Assembly: GCF_003473545.1 (NCBI RefSeq)
Contig: NZ_QUCM01000011.1
Location: 1-64,000, forward strand
Source of the DNA: Clostridium sp. AM22-11AC
GTDB taxonomy: Bacteria; Bacillota; Clostridia; Lachnospirales; Lachnospiraceae
Direction of reading: 5' to 3'
DNA length: 64,000 bases
The first letter of the stretch is position 1. Every line of letters begins with the position of its first letter. The position numbers were made by a program, and so were the translations under genes. This document shows, piece by piece, positions 45,864-54,196 of this stretch. The notes beneath the pieces are model-generated. The model did no database searches, was not told the DNA's origin, and was given only the letters and a program-made list of their open reading frames with translations.

Positions 45864-47837
45864 ATGAAGCACAAACTATTGATCCTTACCCGGAATCCGG
45901 TGGCAAAAGTAGGGATCGCCTCTTACCTTTCTTCCCTTTTTGGACAATACCTCACCATTGTGTCTACCAGAATTGCTGACCTGACGCCAGAAGATATGGA
46001 AGATGCAGGCTGTATCCTGTATACAGCAGGTGAATTAAAAGAGCAGATGCCTTTTTCCATTCCGGATTCTGTAAAACAGCTTGTATGTATGCGTACATTT
46101 AATCACACTTATCTCCAGCGCATCCTTCAGATTCCGCCGGGATCTTTTGTATACCTTGTCAATGATACAGTGGACACCACCTATGAGATCATGGACCAGT
46201 TAAAAGAATATGGCTTTTCCCAGTATCATTTTCTTCCCTATCTTCCGGGGATTGAAGAGGTGCGGAAAGATATCCAGTATTGCGTAACTCCCGGAGAGGT
46301 ACACTTAGTCCCTTCTTTTATCCGCCAGGTAGTAGATATCGGCAACCGTATTGTAGACATTTCCACCATCAATGAACTGATCGCCGTATTTAAACTTCCC
46401 GCCAGTCTGGCTGATGAGGTTACAAAAAATTACTTAAACCATATTATCCAGATACAGAAACTTTCCAACCAGCAGTTAAGCCAGGCTCTGGATATGAAAG
46501 AGATCACCCGGGGAATTTTGGAGAATGCCTCAGAAGGCCTGTGCCTGCTAAACCAGTCCGGCAAAATAGAGCTGTGTAATTCCCTTTTTCTGCAAATGAC
46601 CGGGATCAAAGAACGGGATATTCAGGAAAAAGATTTTTCAAGATTGTTAAAAGAGGCTGGGATTATTTACGATTATCCCAGCCAGAATGACGGAATTGCA
46701 GTACACAATGGAGAGGAAGCTTTCCGCATGTGGTTTCAGGACTTCAGCATTGCAGACAGCCGTCAGGTGCGCCTGATCCATACAAACCCGCTCCAGGATG
46801 ATCAGTTTCCTACCCGTATTACGAAATTATGCGATTTCAGTTACTTTTCTACTGTAAACCCGCTGCAGCTGCATATGTTAGACACAGCACGAAGAGTATC
46901 TGTCAATGATTTTCCTATTATTATAGAAGGGGAAAGCGGCACAGAAAAGGAACTTTTGGCCCAGGCCATCCATTTAAATTCCCGCCGTCACGACGGACCA
47001 TTTATTTCCTTAAATATTTCTTCCCTGAAGTCAGAGTCCGCTGAAGCAGCCCTCATTGGCAGCTGTGAACAGCAGGAAAATGGTGTCCGTAAAAAAATCG
47101 GTGTACTGGAAGCTGCAAAAGGCGGTACACTGCTGATCAATAATCTTCAGTATGCAGATTCAGAACTGCAGCGCCTTCTTTTAAGTATCTTAAAAAATGG
47201 CTTTTTTATCCCGCTGGGGAATAATTGCTCCCCCCAGCCCCTGGACCTGCGTCTGATCGTTACCTCTGTCAGTGATCTGTACTCCCGTGTACTGGAAGGG
47301 AAATTCCTGGATGAACTGTTTTTCCTTTTAAGTACCGTATCTTTATATACCATTCCTTTAAGGCAGAGGCGAAATGATATCCCCCTGCTGTTGGAAACCT
47401 TCCTGAAACGCTCTTTCCATGAACCGGGGCTTTCTTCCCGTGAACTGCTGACAGAACCGGTATTAACCTTCTTAAACCAGTATGACTGGCCGGGAAATGT
47501 GCTGGAGCTTAAAAATGTTTGTACCTACTTTTCCTGTATCTATCACAGAGAACCTTTGTCATTAAGCGACCTGCCGGGATACATTTTAAACCAGATCCGA
47601 AAGCATGAACAGCAGTTAGATATAACGGAACACCGGATCCTGTCCCTTATTGCTGCCAATCCCCGCAGCGGACGTTCTTTCCTGTGCAGCAGGCTGAAAG
47701 AAGAAGGGATCCAGCTTTCTGAAGCCAATATCCGCACCAGCCTGCAGCGACTGGCCAGTGCCGGATATATCAAAGTTCACAGGACCCGTGGCGGCTGTGA
47801 GATCACAGAACTGGGGGGGCTGGTGAACACGCAGTAA
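45864..47837 (+). CDS. Degenerate sigma-54-activator-like regulator with winged-helix C-terminus
   Basis: This 657 aa protein has the layout of a sigma-54 activator but not its working parts. An N-terminal sensory region (1 to about 210) is followed by a PAS domain (about 220-320) and an AAA+ domain. Walker A is GESGTEKE from G356, with Glu for the invariant Gly. Where ELFGHEKGAFTGA is expected it has ALIGSCEQQENG, so the sigma-54-contacting loop is gone. Walker B reads GGTLLINNL (Asn426-Asn427 for Asp-Glu). LRQRRNDIPLLLETF and QYDWPGNVLELKNV are retained. The C-terminus is a winged helix (EHRILSLIAANPRSG...LQRLASAGYIKVHR), not a Fis-type helix. It is divergent from opp and probably controls it through sigma-A. 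Confidence 0.85.
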   Translation: MKHKLLILTRNPVAKVGIASYLSSLFGQYLTIVSTRIADLTPEDMEDAGCILYTAGELKEQMPFSIPDSVKQLVCMRTFNHTYLQRILQIPPGSFVYLVNDTVDTTYEIMDQLKEYGFSQYHFLPYLPGIEEVRKDIQYCVTPGEVHLVPSFIRQVVDIGNRIVDISTINELIAVFKLPASLADEVTKNYLNHIIQIQKLSNQQLSQALDMKEITRGILENASEGLCLLNQSGKIELCNSLFLQMTGIKERDIQEKDFSRLLKEAGIIYDYPSQNDGIAVHNGEEAFRMWFQDFSIADSRQVRLIHTNPLQDDQFPTRITKLCDFSYFSTVNPLQLHMLDTARRVSVNDFPIIIEGESGTEKELLAQAIHLNSRRHDGPFISLNISSLKSESAEAALIGSCEQQENGVRKKIGVLEAAKGGTLLINNLQYADSELQRLLLSILKNGFFIPLGNNCSPQPLDLRLIVTSVSDLYSRVLEGKFLDELFFLLSTVSLYTIPLRQRRNDIPLLLETFLKRSFHEPGLSSRELLTEPVLTFLNQYDWPGNVLELKNVCTYFSCIYHREPLSLSDLPGYILNQIRKHEQQLDITEHRILSLIAANPRSGRSFLCSRLKEEGIQLSEANIRTSLQRLASAGYIKVHRTRGGCEITELGGLVNTQ

Positions 47838-47844
47838 ATCAAAC

Positions 47845-49872
47845 TTATATTTCGGAGCCGTCCGTTTTGGACGACTCTGTATCTTGCGGAACAGATCCAT
47901 CTGTGTCTGATGTTCCAGGATCCATGACTGGTTCCGGATGAGCCTCACACCAGATGTCATACCAGAAAAGACAGGCATCGGTCCAGGCAGACTGGGCATT
48001 TTCGTATTGCTCTGTGAAAGCAGAAAGTTCCTCTTCTGCCTGTTTTTCCTGCTTTTCACCACAAGCCGCATCCTCGTTCTTATCAGCAATTTCATTTAAC
48101 CACTGATCCCAGTGCTCCAGCTCCCATTCTTCTCTTTTTCCATTTTTTTCCAAAATCTGCTGCCAGATCTCTTCCGTCTGCTCTGCAGCATTCTCTATCG
48201 CCTCTGCTGCCAGCCGCAGTCTCCACTGGTCGTAGGCCTCTTCCTCCGGGATCTCCCGCAGCCTGTGACGCTCTGCCCTTGGCACTGCTTTTAAGCCTTC
48301 GATCAGCGCCTGCTCTTCTGCCTTTATCCTGGCTGCCAATGGCTCTCCGGAAGCTTCTTTTTCTTTCCGTTCCAGATAATGTTCATATCCAAAGGGATAA
48401 TAAAAAGCAGCATTATTTTCAAAAATAAGCACAGACTTTGCCACCTGACGGATAAAATACCGGTCATGGGATACAAAAAGGATGGTGCCTTCATAAGCCT
48501 GAAAGGCGGACTCTAAGGTCTCTTTCGCCTGGATATCCATATGGTTGGTAGGCTCATCTAAGATCAGGAAGTTTGGCCGGCTTTGCAGCAGTTCTGCCAG
48601 CACCAGCCTTGCTTTTTCACCTCCGGACAGATCATCCACCCGTTTTGCCCCGTCCTTTCCTTTAAAAAGATAGGCCCCTAAAATCGTCCGCACTTCCTTG
48701 TCCGTCAGGGACGGAAACAAATCTGAAAAATGTTCTACTACTGTTTTTTCTGACTGGATCGCAGCGGAATACTGGTCAAAATAGCCGATAGTAATATTAT
48801 TTCCCAATGCACAGTCCCCGGCTACAGCAGGTAAAAATCCGGCTACTGTCTTTAAAAAAGTAGTCTTGCCGGAACCATTTACACCTAAAATACCAATCTT
48901 CTGTCCTTTCCGGATACGCAGGCTCAGTTCCAGTAATGGATGTTTGTCATAGCCGATCTTTAAATGTTCTGCCTCAAAGACCCATTTGCTTCCTGGGATC
49001 AGCGGGGTAATAGTCCCTGTAAAAATATGGGCCATATCCTCCCTTGGCTTTTCCACCGGATGCATCCGTTCTAATATTTTCTTTCTGGAACGGGCAAATG
49101 CAGCCTTGGAAGGCTTATTTTTAAACCGTTTGATCAGTTCTTCCTGACGCTCGATCTCCTCCTGCTGGCGCAGATAGGATTTCATCTGGATCTCATAGTT
49201 TTTTCGCTTCTGTTCCCGGTAATTCGTATAATTTCCCGGATAACGGGTCAATTTTCCCTGTTCCAGTTCATATACGATATCTGCAGTCCGGTCCATAAAG
49301 AAACGGTCGTGGCTGACCATGACCACAGCCCCCGGATACTGCCTTAAATAACCTTCCAACCAGCTGGCTGTTTCCATATCCAGATGATTAGTGGGCTCAT
49401 CAAGAAGCAGCAGATCCGGCTTTTTAAGAAGAAGCTGGATCAGGGCGATCTTGGTCTTCTGACCTCCGGAAAAAGCTGCTACAGAACGTTTTTTATCTTC
49501 TTTCTGAAATCCCAGGCCTGTAAAAAGGGTGTCATATTCCCGCTCATATTCAAAACGTTCCCTGTCAAAAGGTCCCTTTGCAGGGCAGTTTAACATCACC
49601 AGCTCTTCTACGGTCCTTTCTTCCCCTGCCAGTGCCTGCTGTCCTAACATTTCCACTGTCAGCTGCCTGGAAGCTGTGATCCCCGGTCCCTGGCGCCTGT
49701 CATCCCGGTCCAGACTCAGCTCCCCTGCGATCAGACGCAGTAATGTAGTCTTTCCCGCGCCATTTCTTCCCACTACTGCAATTTTCTGGTTTCCCTGTAT
49801 CTCAAAATCGATATGGGATAATATGGTTTCACCGCCTAAGGTAACGGTGCCGTCCTTTATCTGATATTTCAT
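47845..49872 (-). CDS. ABC-F family ATPase with long acidic C-terminal extension
   Basis: This 675 aa protein is a soluble ABC-F ATPase, a family that acts on ribosomes. Its two ABC domains have Walker A GRNGAGKTTLLR and GVNGSGKTTFLK, signatures FSGGQKTKIAL and LSGGEKARLVL, and LLDEPTNHLDMETA and LILDEPTNHMDIQA. The inter-domain linker is charged and helical (KNYEIQMKSYLRQQEEIERQEELIKRF). After about residue 530 comes an unusual Glu/Trp/Ala-rich coiled extension, then an Asp/Ser/Thr tail. Whether it is a translation factor or antibiotic-protection protein cannot be told. A large hairpin element lies about 50-240 bp upstream. Confidence 0.92.
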   Translation of the reverse strand: MKYQIKDGTVTLGGETILSHIDFEIQGNQKIAVVGRNGAGKTTLLRLIAGELSLDRDDRRQGPGITASRQLTVEMLGQQALAGEERTVEELVMLNCPAKGPFDRERFEYEREYDTLFTGLGFQKEDKKRSVAAFSGGQKTKIALIQLLLKKPDLLLLDEPTNHLDMETASWLEGYLRQYPGAVVMVSHDRFFMDRTADIVYELEQGKLTRYPGNYTNYREQKRKNYEIQMKSYLRQQEEIERQEELIKRFKNKPSKAAFARSRKKILERMHPVEKPREDMAHIFTGTITPLIPGSKWVFEAEHLKIGYDKHPLLELSLRIRKGQKIGILGVNGSGKTTFLKTVAGFLPAVAGDCALGNNITIGYFDQYSAAIQSEKTVVEHFSDLFPSLTDKEVRTILGAYLFKGKDGAKRVDDLSGGEKARLVLAELLQSRPNFLILDEPTNHMDIQAKETLESAFQAYEGTILFVSHDRYFIRQVAKSVLIFENNAAFYYPFGYEHYLERKEKEASGEPLAARIKAEEQALIEGLKAVPRAERHRLREIPEEEAYDQWRLRLAAEAIENAAEQTEEIWQQILEKNGKREEWELEHWDQWLNEIADKNEDAACGEKQEKQAEEELSAFTEQYENAQSAWTDACLFWYDIWCEAHPEPVMDPGTSDTDGSVPQDTESSKTDGSEI

Positions 49873-49924
49873 GGTAGTAACCTCATACGTTTGTAAATAA
49901 TCACATAATTTGATACCAGGGTCA

Positions 49925-50111
49925 GGTCAAAAGGTCGGAAATCCGACGCAAGCTTGCTTGCAGAAGGATTTTTGAACTTGGGACCCGCAAAAAACATGAG
50001 TAAGTAGCCATTTTTTGAAGAAAAATGAGCGAATTACGAATGTTTTTAGAATTGCGAGAGTGCAAAGCACGTAGCAATTCGGTATCAGAGGGGGCAAAAT
50101 ACCTTTTGACC
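49925..50111. repeat. Branched hairpin element C
   Basis: GGTCAAAAGGT (49925-49935) pairs perfectly with ACCTTTTGACC (50101-50111). Inside are several hairpins: TCGG/CCGA (49935-49946), a long imperfect stem with CATTTTT/AAAAATG (49994-50042), and GAATTGC/GCAATTC with inner GTGC-AAA-GCAC (50049-50080). No coding frame is convincing. It lies in the gap between the ABC-F gene and the sugar operon. It shares the ordered blocks CGACGCAAGC and AGGATTTT with element B. Confidence 0.75.
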
Positions 50112-50206
50112 CCAACATCATAATTTACAGCTAGTATAGCCGAACAACCGCCCTGATGCAAGTGTGACACCGGTATCACAAATGTACTGCAAAGTTTCCT
50201 GCAACG

Positions 50207-50250
50207 CAAAAAATCCCCTCTCTGTAACAGAACCGCCACAGAAAGGGGAT
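50207..50250 (-). terminator. Terminator of the sugar operon
   Basis: ATCCCCTCTCTGT (50213-50225) pairs with ACAGAAAGGGGAT (50238-50250) with one mismatch; six T residues follow on the minus strand. It is 17 bp after the isomerase-like gene. Confidence 0.8.
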
Positions 50251-50266
50251 AAATTTTTATGTGAAA

Positions 50267-51754
50267 TTATGCAAATGGATTTTCTGTCTTGTACAGCATT
50301 CCAGCCGGCTGATTAAAGCCGATCTCCTCTACATCTACACCGATGTACTTAAATACCTCATACAGGCTCTTTCCAAAGTGACCGAAAGCAACAGCTCCGT
50401 GATGTGGAAAGCCCTTTTCGATCAGCACATGACGGTAGAAGCGGCCCATCTGAGGAATTGCAAAGATACCGATGGAACCAAAGGACCGGGTTGCCACTGG
50501 CAGTACCTCGCCCTGTGCTACATAAGCGCGCAGAATGTTGTCAGCTGTACTCTGTAAACGATAAAACGTAATATCACCCGGCATGATATCGCCTTCCAGA
50601 GTTCCCTGTGTAACTTCTTCCGGCAGAGAACGTGCCATGATGAACTGATACTTCATTTCACAGAATGCCAGCTTCTTGGAGTTGGTATTTCCGCAGTGGA
50701 AGCCCATGAAGGTTTCCTTTAAGTCATAGTTAAACTTGTCCTTAATGTCCTCATTGTACAGATCTTCCGGTACAGAGTTGTTGATATCCAGAAGGGTTAC
50801 TGCATCCTGGCTGATGCAGGTTCCGATAAATTCACTTAATGCACCGTAAATATCTACTTCACAGGATACCGGGATGCCACGGCCAGTCAGACGGCTGTTT
50901 ACATAGCATGGAACAAAGCCAAACTGGGTCTGGAATGCAGGCCAGCATTTTCCTGCGATCGCAACATACTTGCGGTAGCCTCTGTGGTCACGGATCCAGT
51001 CTAACAGAGTAATCTCATACTGAGCCAGCTTTGCAAGGATCTCCGGCTTCTTATTGCCTGCTCCTAACTCTGCTTCCATGTCTGCTGCTACTTCTGCAAT
51101 TCTTGGATCACCTGCATGCTTATTAAATGCCTCAAACAGGTCCAACTCAGAGTTTTCTTCAATCTCTACACCCAGGTTGTACAGCTGCTTGATAGGAGCG
51201 TTGCATGCTAAGAAGTTTAATGGTCTTGGGCCAAAGCTGATGATCTTCAGATCAGACAAACCGATCACAGTTCTTGCGATTGGCAGGAAATCATGGATCA
51301 TATCTGCACACTCTGCAGCGGTTCCTACCGGATATTCCGGGATATAAGCCTTGATATTTCTCAGCTGTAAGTTATAGCTTGCATTTAACATACCGCAGTA
51401 TGCATCGCCTCTGCCGGATACCAGGTTGTTTCCGGTCTCTTCAGCTGCTGCAACAAACATTTTCGGTCCGTCAAAGTGCTTTGCAAGAAGGGTCTCAGAA
51501 ATTTCAGGTCCGAAGTTTCCAAGGTAAACAACTAAAGCGTTGCATCCCTCTTTCTTAATATCTTCTAAGGCCTGTACCATGTGGATCTCGCTCTCTACGA
51601 TACAGACTGGGCACTCATAAATATCCTCTGGATCATATTTTGCCTTGTAAGCGTCTACCAGGGCTTTTCTGCGGTTTACAGATAAAGACTCCGGGAAACA
51701 GTCACGGCTGACTGCAACGATACCAACTTTTACTTTCGGGATATTCTCAAACAT
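50267..51754 (-). CDS. L-fucose/L-arabinose isomerase family protein
   Basis: This protein of about 495 aa has the fold of L-fucose/L-arabinose isomerases: a Rossmann-like start (VKVGIVAVSRDCFPESLSVNRRKAL), ALVVYLGNFGPEIS in the second domain, and a C-terminal cap with GFPHHGAVAFGHFG. In an operon with a xylulokinase-like kinase it should supply a ketose for phosphorylation, but the aldose is unknown. I start it at the ATG at 51754, behind GGAGG; five codons of longer frame include that site. It is the last gene of the operon. Confidence 0.8.
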   Translation of the reverse strand: MFENIPKVKVGIVAVSRDCFPESLSVNRRKALVDAYKAKYDPEDIYECPVCIVESEIHMVQALEDIKKEGCNALVVYLGNFGPEISETLLAKHFDGPKMFVAAAEETGNNLVSGRGDAYCGMLNASYNLQLRNIKAYIPEYPVGTAAECADMIHDFLPIARTVIGLSDLKIISFGPRPLNFLACNAPIKQLYNLGVEIEENSELDLFEAFNKHAGDPRIAEVAADMEAELGAGNKKPEILAKLAQYEITLLDWIRDHRGYRKYVAIAGKCWPAFQTQFGFVPCYVNSRLTGRGIPVSCEVDIYGALSEFIGTCISQDAVTLLDINNSVPEDLYNEDIKDKFNYDLKETFMGFHCGNTNSKKLAFCEMKYQFIMARSLPEEVTQGTLEGDIMPGDITFYRLQSTADNILRAYVAQGEVLPVATRSFGSIGIFAIPQMGRFYRHVLIEKGFPHHGAVAFGHFGKSLYEVFKYIGVDVEEIGFNQPAGMLYKTENPFA

Positions 51755-51817
51755 GTTTTTTTCCTCCATATTTACAGGGCTGTTCCACCACAGCCCTTAT
51801 TTATACTTTTTTATGCT

Positions 51818-52441
51818 CTAAACTTCTGTATTTTCACCTTTCAGTCCGATAAAGCTGCCTTCCGGAAGTCCGCCTTCTGCATGACCGATGAGCCACTTAT
51901 TGACAGCTGCCAAAAGTTTCTCTTCGCCGCTCTTATTTTCCGGCTTGTGGCTTAACTCCCCGTTAGTTCCCTCTGGAAGGACAACTACACAGCGGAAACC
52001 TTTATCAGAGGTCTGGCATGGCGCATAGTGAAGAGTCGTTGCATACACTTCGATCATGGTGCCTGCAGGAACGAAAAATGCTTTTACCTTAGAGGTATCT
52101 AATGTATAGTCATCCTCTACTTCCTCTTCTTTTGCTAAAAGCAGTACCATATCGCTGACTGCAATATTGATCTCAGAGTCTCTGTGATACTCTAACGCAT
52201 TTAATTTACGGTTGTGTCCGTTGCAGTAACCGATCTGGATCGGCATCTGTCCGTAAACACCGTCTGCCAGTTCTTCTGCGATCTTTAAATCTTCCAGTTC
52301 CTTTACAGAAGCCACATATACTACATCATCCGGGCATGGAGTTTCTTCCATTTTCTGTAAAATTTCTTTCAGGTCATAACCTCCGATGACCTTGCCGTAC
52401 TTTTTAAATTCCGGCTCCATTACACTTATCTGTTTGATCAT
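51818..52441 (-). CDS. DUF4867 family protein
   Basis: This 207 aa soluble protein matches DUF4867, a cupin-like family often found in sugar-use operons; the assignment is from memory. Possible metal-binding histidines are in LEYHRDSEI and LHYAPC, and the region KVKAFFVPAGTMIEVYATTLHYAPC has cupin spacing. It overlaps xylB by 4 bp (ATGA), which indicates translational coupling. It might be a sugar isomerase or mutarotase-like partner of the kinase. Confidence 0.75.
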   Translation of the reverse strand: MIKQISVMEPEFKKYGKVIGGYDLKEILQKMEETPCPDDVVYVASVKELEDLKIAEELADGVYGQMPIQIGYCNGHNRKLNALEYHRDSEINIAVSDMVLLLAKEEEVEDDYTLDTSKVKAFFVPAGTMIEVYATTLHYAPCQTSDKGFRCVVVLPEGTNGELSHKPENKSGEEKLLAAVNKWLIGHAEGGLPEGSFIGLKGENTEV

Positions 52442-53964
52442 GATAATTCTGCCAGCTCCTTATAATCATTTTTCAGGCTTGTATACAATTTCTGATACAG
52501 TCTGTGATATTTTTCATAAACAGCCACATCTTCTGCCTTTGGCTCTGTGCTGTCCCTGCGTGTGATCAACTGGTCACATGCTTTTTCCACACTTTCATAA
52601 AGACCGCAGGCAACTCCTGCTAAAATGGCAACGCCAAGTGCCGGACCTTCATCCTGTACCACACGCTCTACGGAGCAGTTGTACAGATCCGCTAACATCT
52701 GGCGCCATACAGGGCTCTTTCCGCCGCCTCCGCAGGCTTTCATACAGTCAACCTTAACGCCCATTTCCTGAAGGATCTCATTGCAGTCGCAGAGAGAATA
52801 AGCAACGCCTTCCATTACAGCCCGCAGCAGATGCTTTCTTGTGTGGATCGCAGACAGACCGAAAAATACGCCTCTGCAGTCCGGATCCAGATGCGGGGTC
52901 CTTTCTCCCATTAAATAAGGAAGATACAGCAGACGGTCACTTCCAGGTGCTACAGACGCAACATCCTGATTGATCTGGTCATATACATCTACTCCCTTGG
53001 CCTCTGCCTCTTTTACATAATCCTGGCAGAACTGGTCTTTAAACCATTTTAAGGAAAGTCCTGCAGCCTGGGTCACACCCATCATATGCCATGCACCCGG
53101 TACTGCGCAGCAGCAGGTATGGATCCTTCCCTTCGGATCAATGGCAGGCTTGCTGGTATGTGCAAATACAACACCGGAAGTACCAATGGTAGTAAAGGCA
53201 GTTCCGTCTTTTACAACACCGGTTCCCACTGCAGCTGCAGCATTATCACCGGCACCGCCGGCTACGATACATTTTTCAGAAAGGCCTAATTCCTTTGCTA
53301 CATCCGGAAGCAGTGTTCCTGTTGCTTCGCAGGACTCATGTACCTTTCCTAAAAGGTTCTTGTCAATATTTAATGCTTTCAGCACTTCATCAGACCAGCA
53401 GCGGCCCGGAACGTCTAAAAGCTGCATACCGCTTGCATCAGAAACTTCAGTTGCAAATACACCGGTAAGTATGTAGCGGATGTAATCCTTCGGCAGTAAG
53501 ATATGACGGCAGCGGTTATAATTTTCCGGCTCATTTTTCCGTACCCAGAGGATCTTTGCTGCAGTCCAGCCTGTCAGTGGCGGGTTAGCTGTGATACGGA
53601 TCCATTCTTCCCTTGGCATGATCTTTAACATGTCCTCTACTTCTGCGCCTGTTCTCTGGTCGCACCAGATAATAGAAGGACGGATCACCTCTCCGGCCTC
53701 ATCTAACATGACCAGGCCATGCATCTGTCCGGAAATACCAATTCCCTTTACTGCGTCTTTGTCTACACCTGACTGTGAAACAACTTCCTTTATGGTCTTA
53801 AGAACTGCATCTCTCCAGTCCTCGGGCTTCTGCTCTGCCCAGCCATTTTCCGGCTGATACATTGGATATTCCTGTGAAGCAGAAGCGATCACGGTTCCCT
53901 TTTCATCAAACAGGACCGTCTTTGTTGCGGAAGTTCCCACATCTATTCCCAAGAGATAATTCAT
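52438..53964 (-). CDS. xylB: Xylulokinase (FGGY family)
   Basis: This protein of about 508 aa phosphorylates a ketose with ATP, probably D-xylulose. FGGY motifs are visible: GIDVGTSATKTVLFDEKG, GISGQMHGLVMLD, WCDQRTGAEV, GGAGDNAAAAVGTG and ACGGGGKSPVWRQMLADLY. MHG, with the catalytic Asp in WCDQR, is typical of XylB. I start it at the ATG at 53964, with GGAGAAGGGAG upstream. No xylose isomerase (xylA) lies nearby; the fucose-isomerase-like protein may take that place. Confidence 0.88.
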   Translation of the reverse strand: MNYLLGIDVGTSATKTVLFDEKGTVIASASQEYPMYQPENGWAEQKPEDWRDAVLKTIKEVVSQSGVDKDAVKGIGISGQMHGLVMLDEAGEVIRPSIIWCDQRTGAEVEDMLKIMPREEWIRITANPPLTGWTAAKILWVRKNEPENYNRCRHILLPKDYIRYILTGVFATEVSDASGMQLLDVPGRCWSDEVLKALNIDKNLLGKVHESCEATGTLLPDVAKELGLSEKCIVAGGAGDNAAAAVGTGVVKDGTAFTTIGTSGVVFAHTSKPAIDPKGRIHTCCCAVPGAWHMMGVTQAAGLSLKWFKDQFCQDYVKEAEAKGVDVYDQINQDVASVAPGSDRLLYLPYLMGERTPHLDPDCRGVFFGLSAIHTRKHLLRAVMEGVAYSLCDCNEILQEMGVKVDCMKACGGGGKSPVWRQMLADLYNCSVERVVQDEGPALGVAILAGVACGLYESVEKACDQLITRRDSTEPKAEDVAVYEKYHRLYQKLYTSLKNDYKELAELS

Positions 53965-54027
53965 GATATTCTCCCTTCTCCTCTTATGACAGCCATTCCT
54001 GCCAAACATATTCTAAAATGATTATAA

Positions 54028-54104
54028 CTTATCCTAAACCGTCATTCCAGAGCAGTTCTTATCTTTATAATAGCACTTTCTTATCCTTTTACATCATTCT
54101 TATC
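54028..54104. promoter_or_regulatory. Four CTTATC direct repeats between xylB and araC
   Basis: CTTATC occurs at 54028, 54058, 54080 and 54099 (three as TTCTTATC), spaced 30, 22 and 19 bp. Near-helical direct repeats in a divergent promoter region are what AraC-type activators bind. TATAAT on the minus strand near 54020 and TATACT at 54111 are possible -10 boxes for xylB and araC. Confidence 0.5.
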
Positions 54105-54196
54105 ATATGGTATACTTTATTGCAGGATCTGCGTGTTCTGACCGGCTTTTTAAGCCTTATGTACACCTGGAATTTTTACGGAAAGGAAGCTACAGG

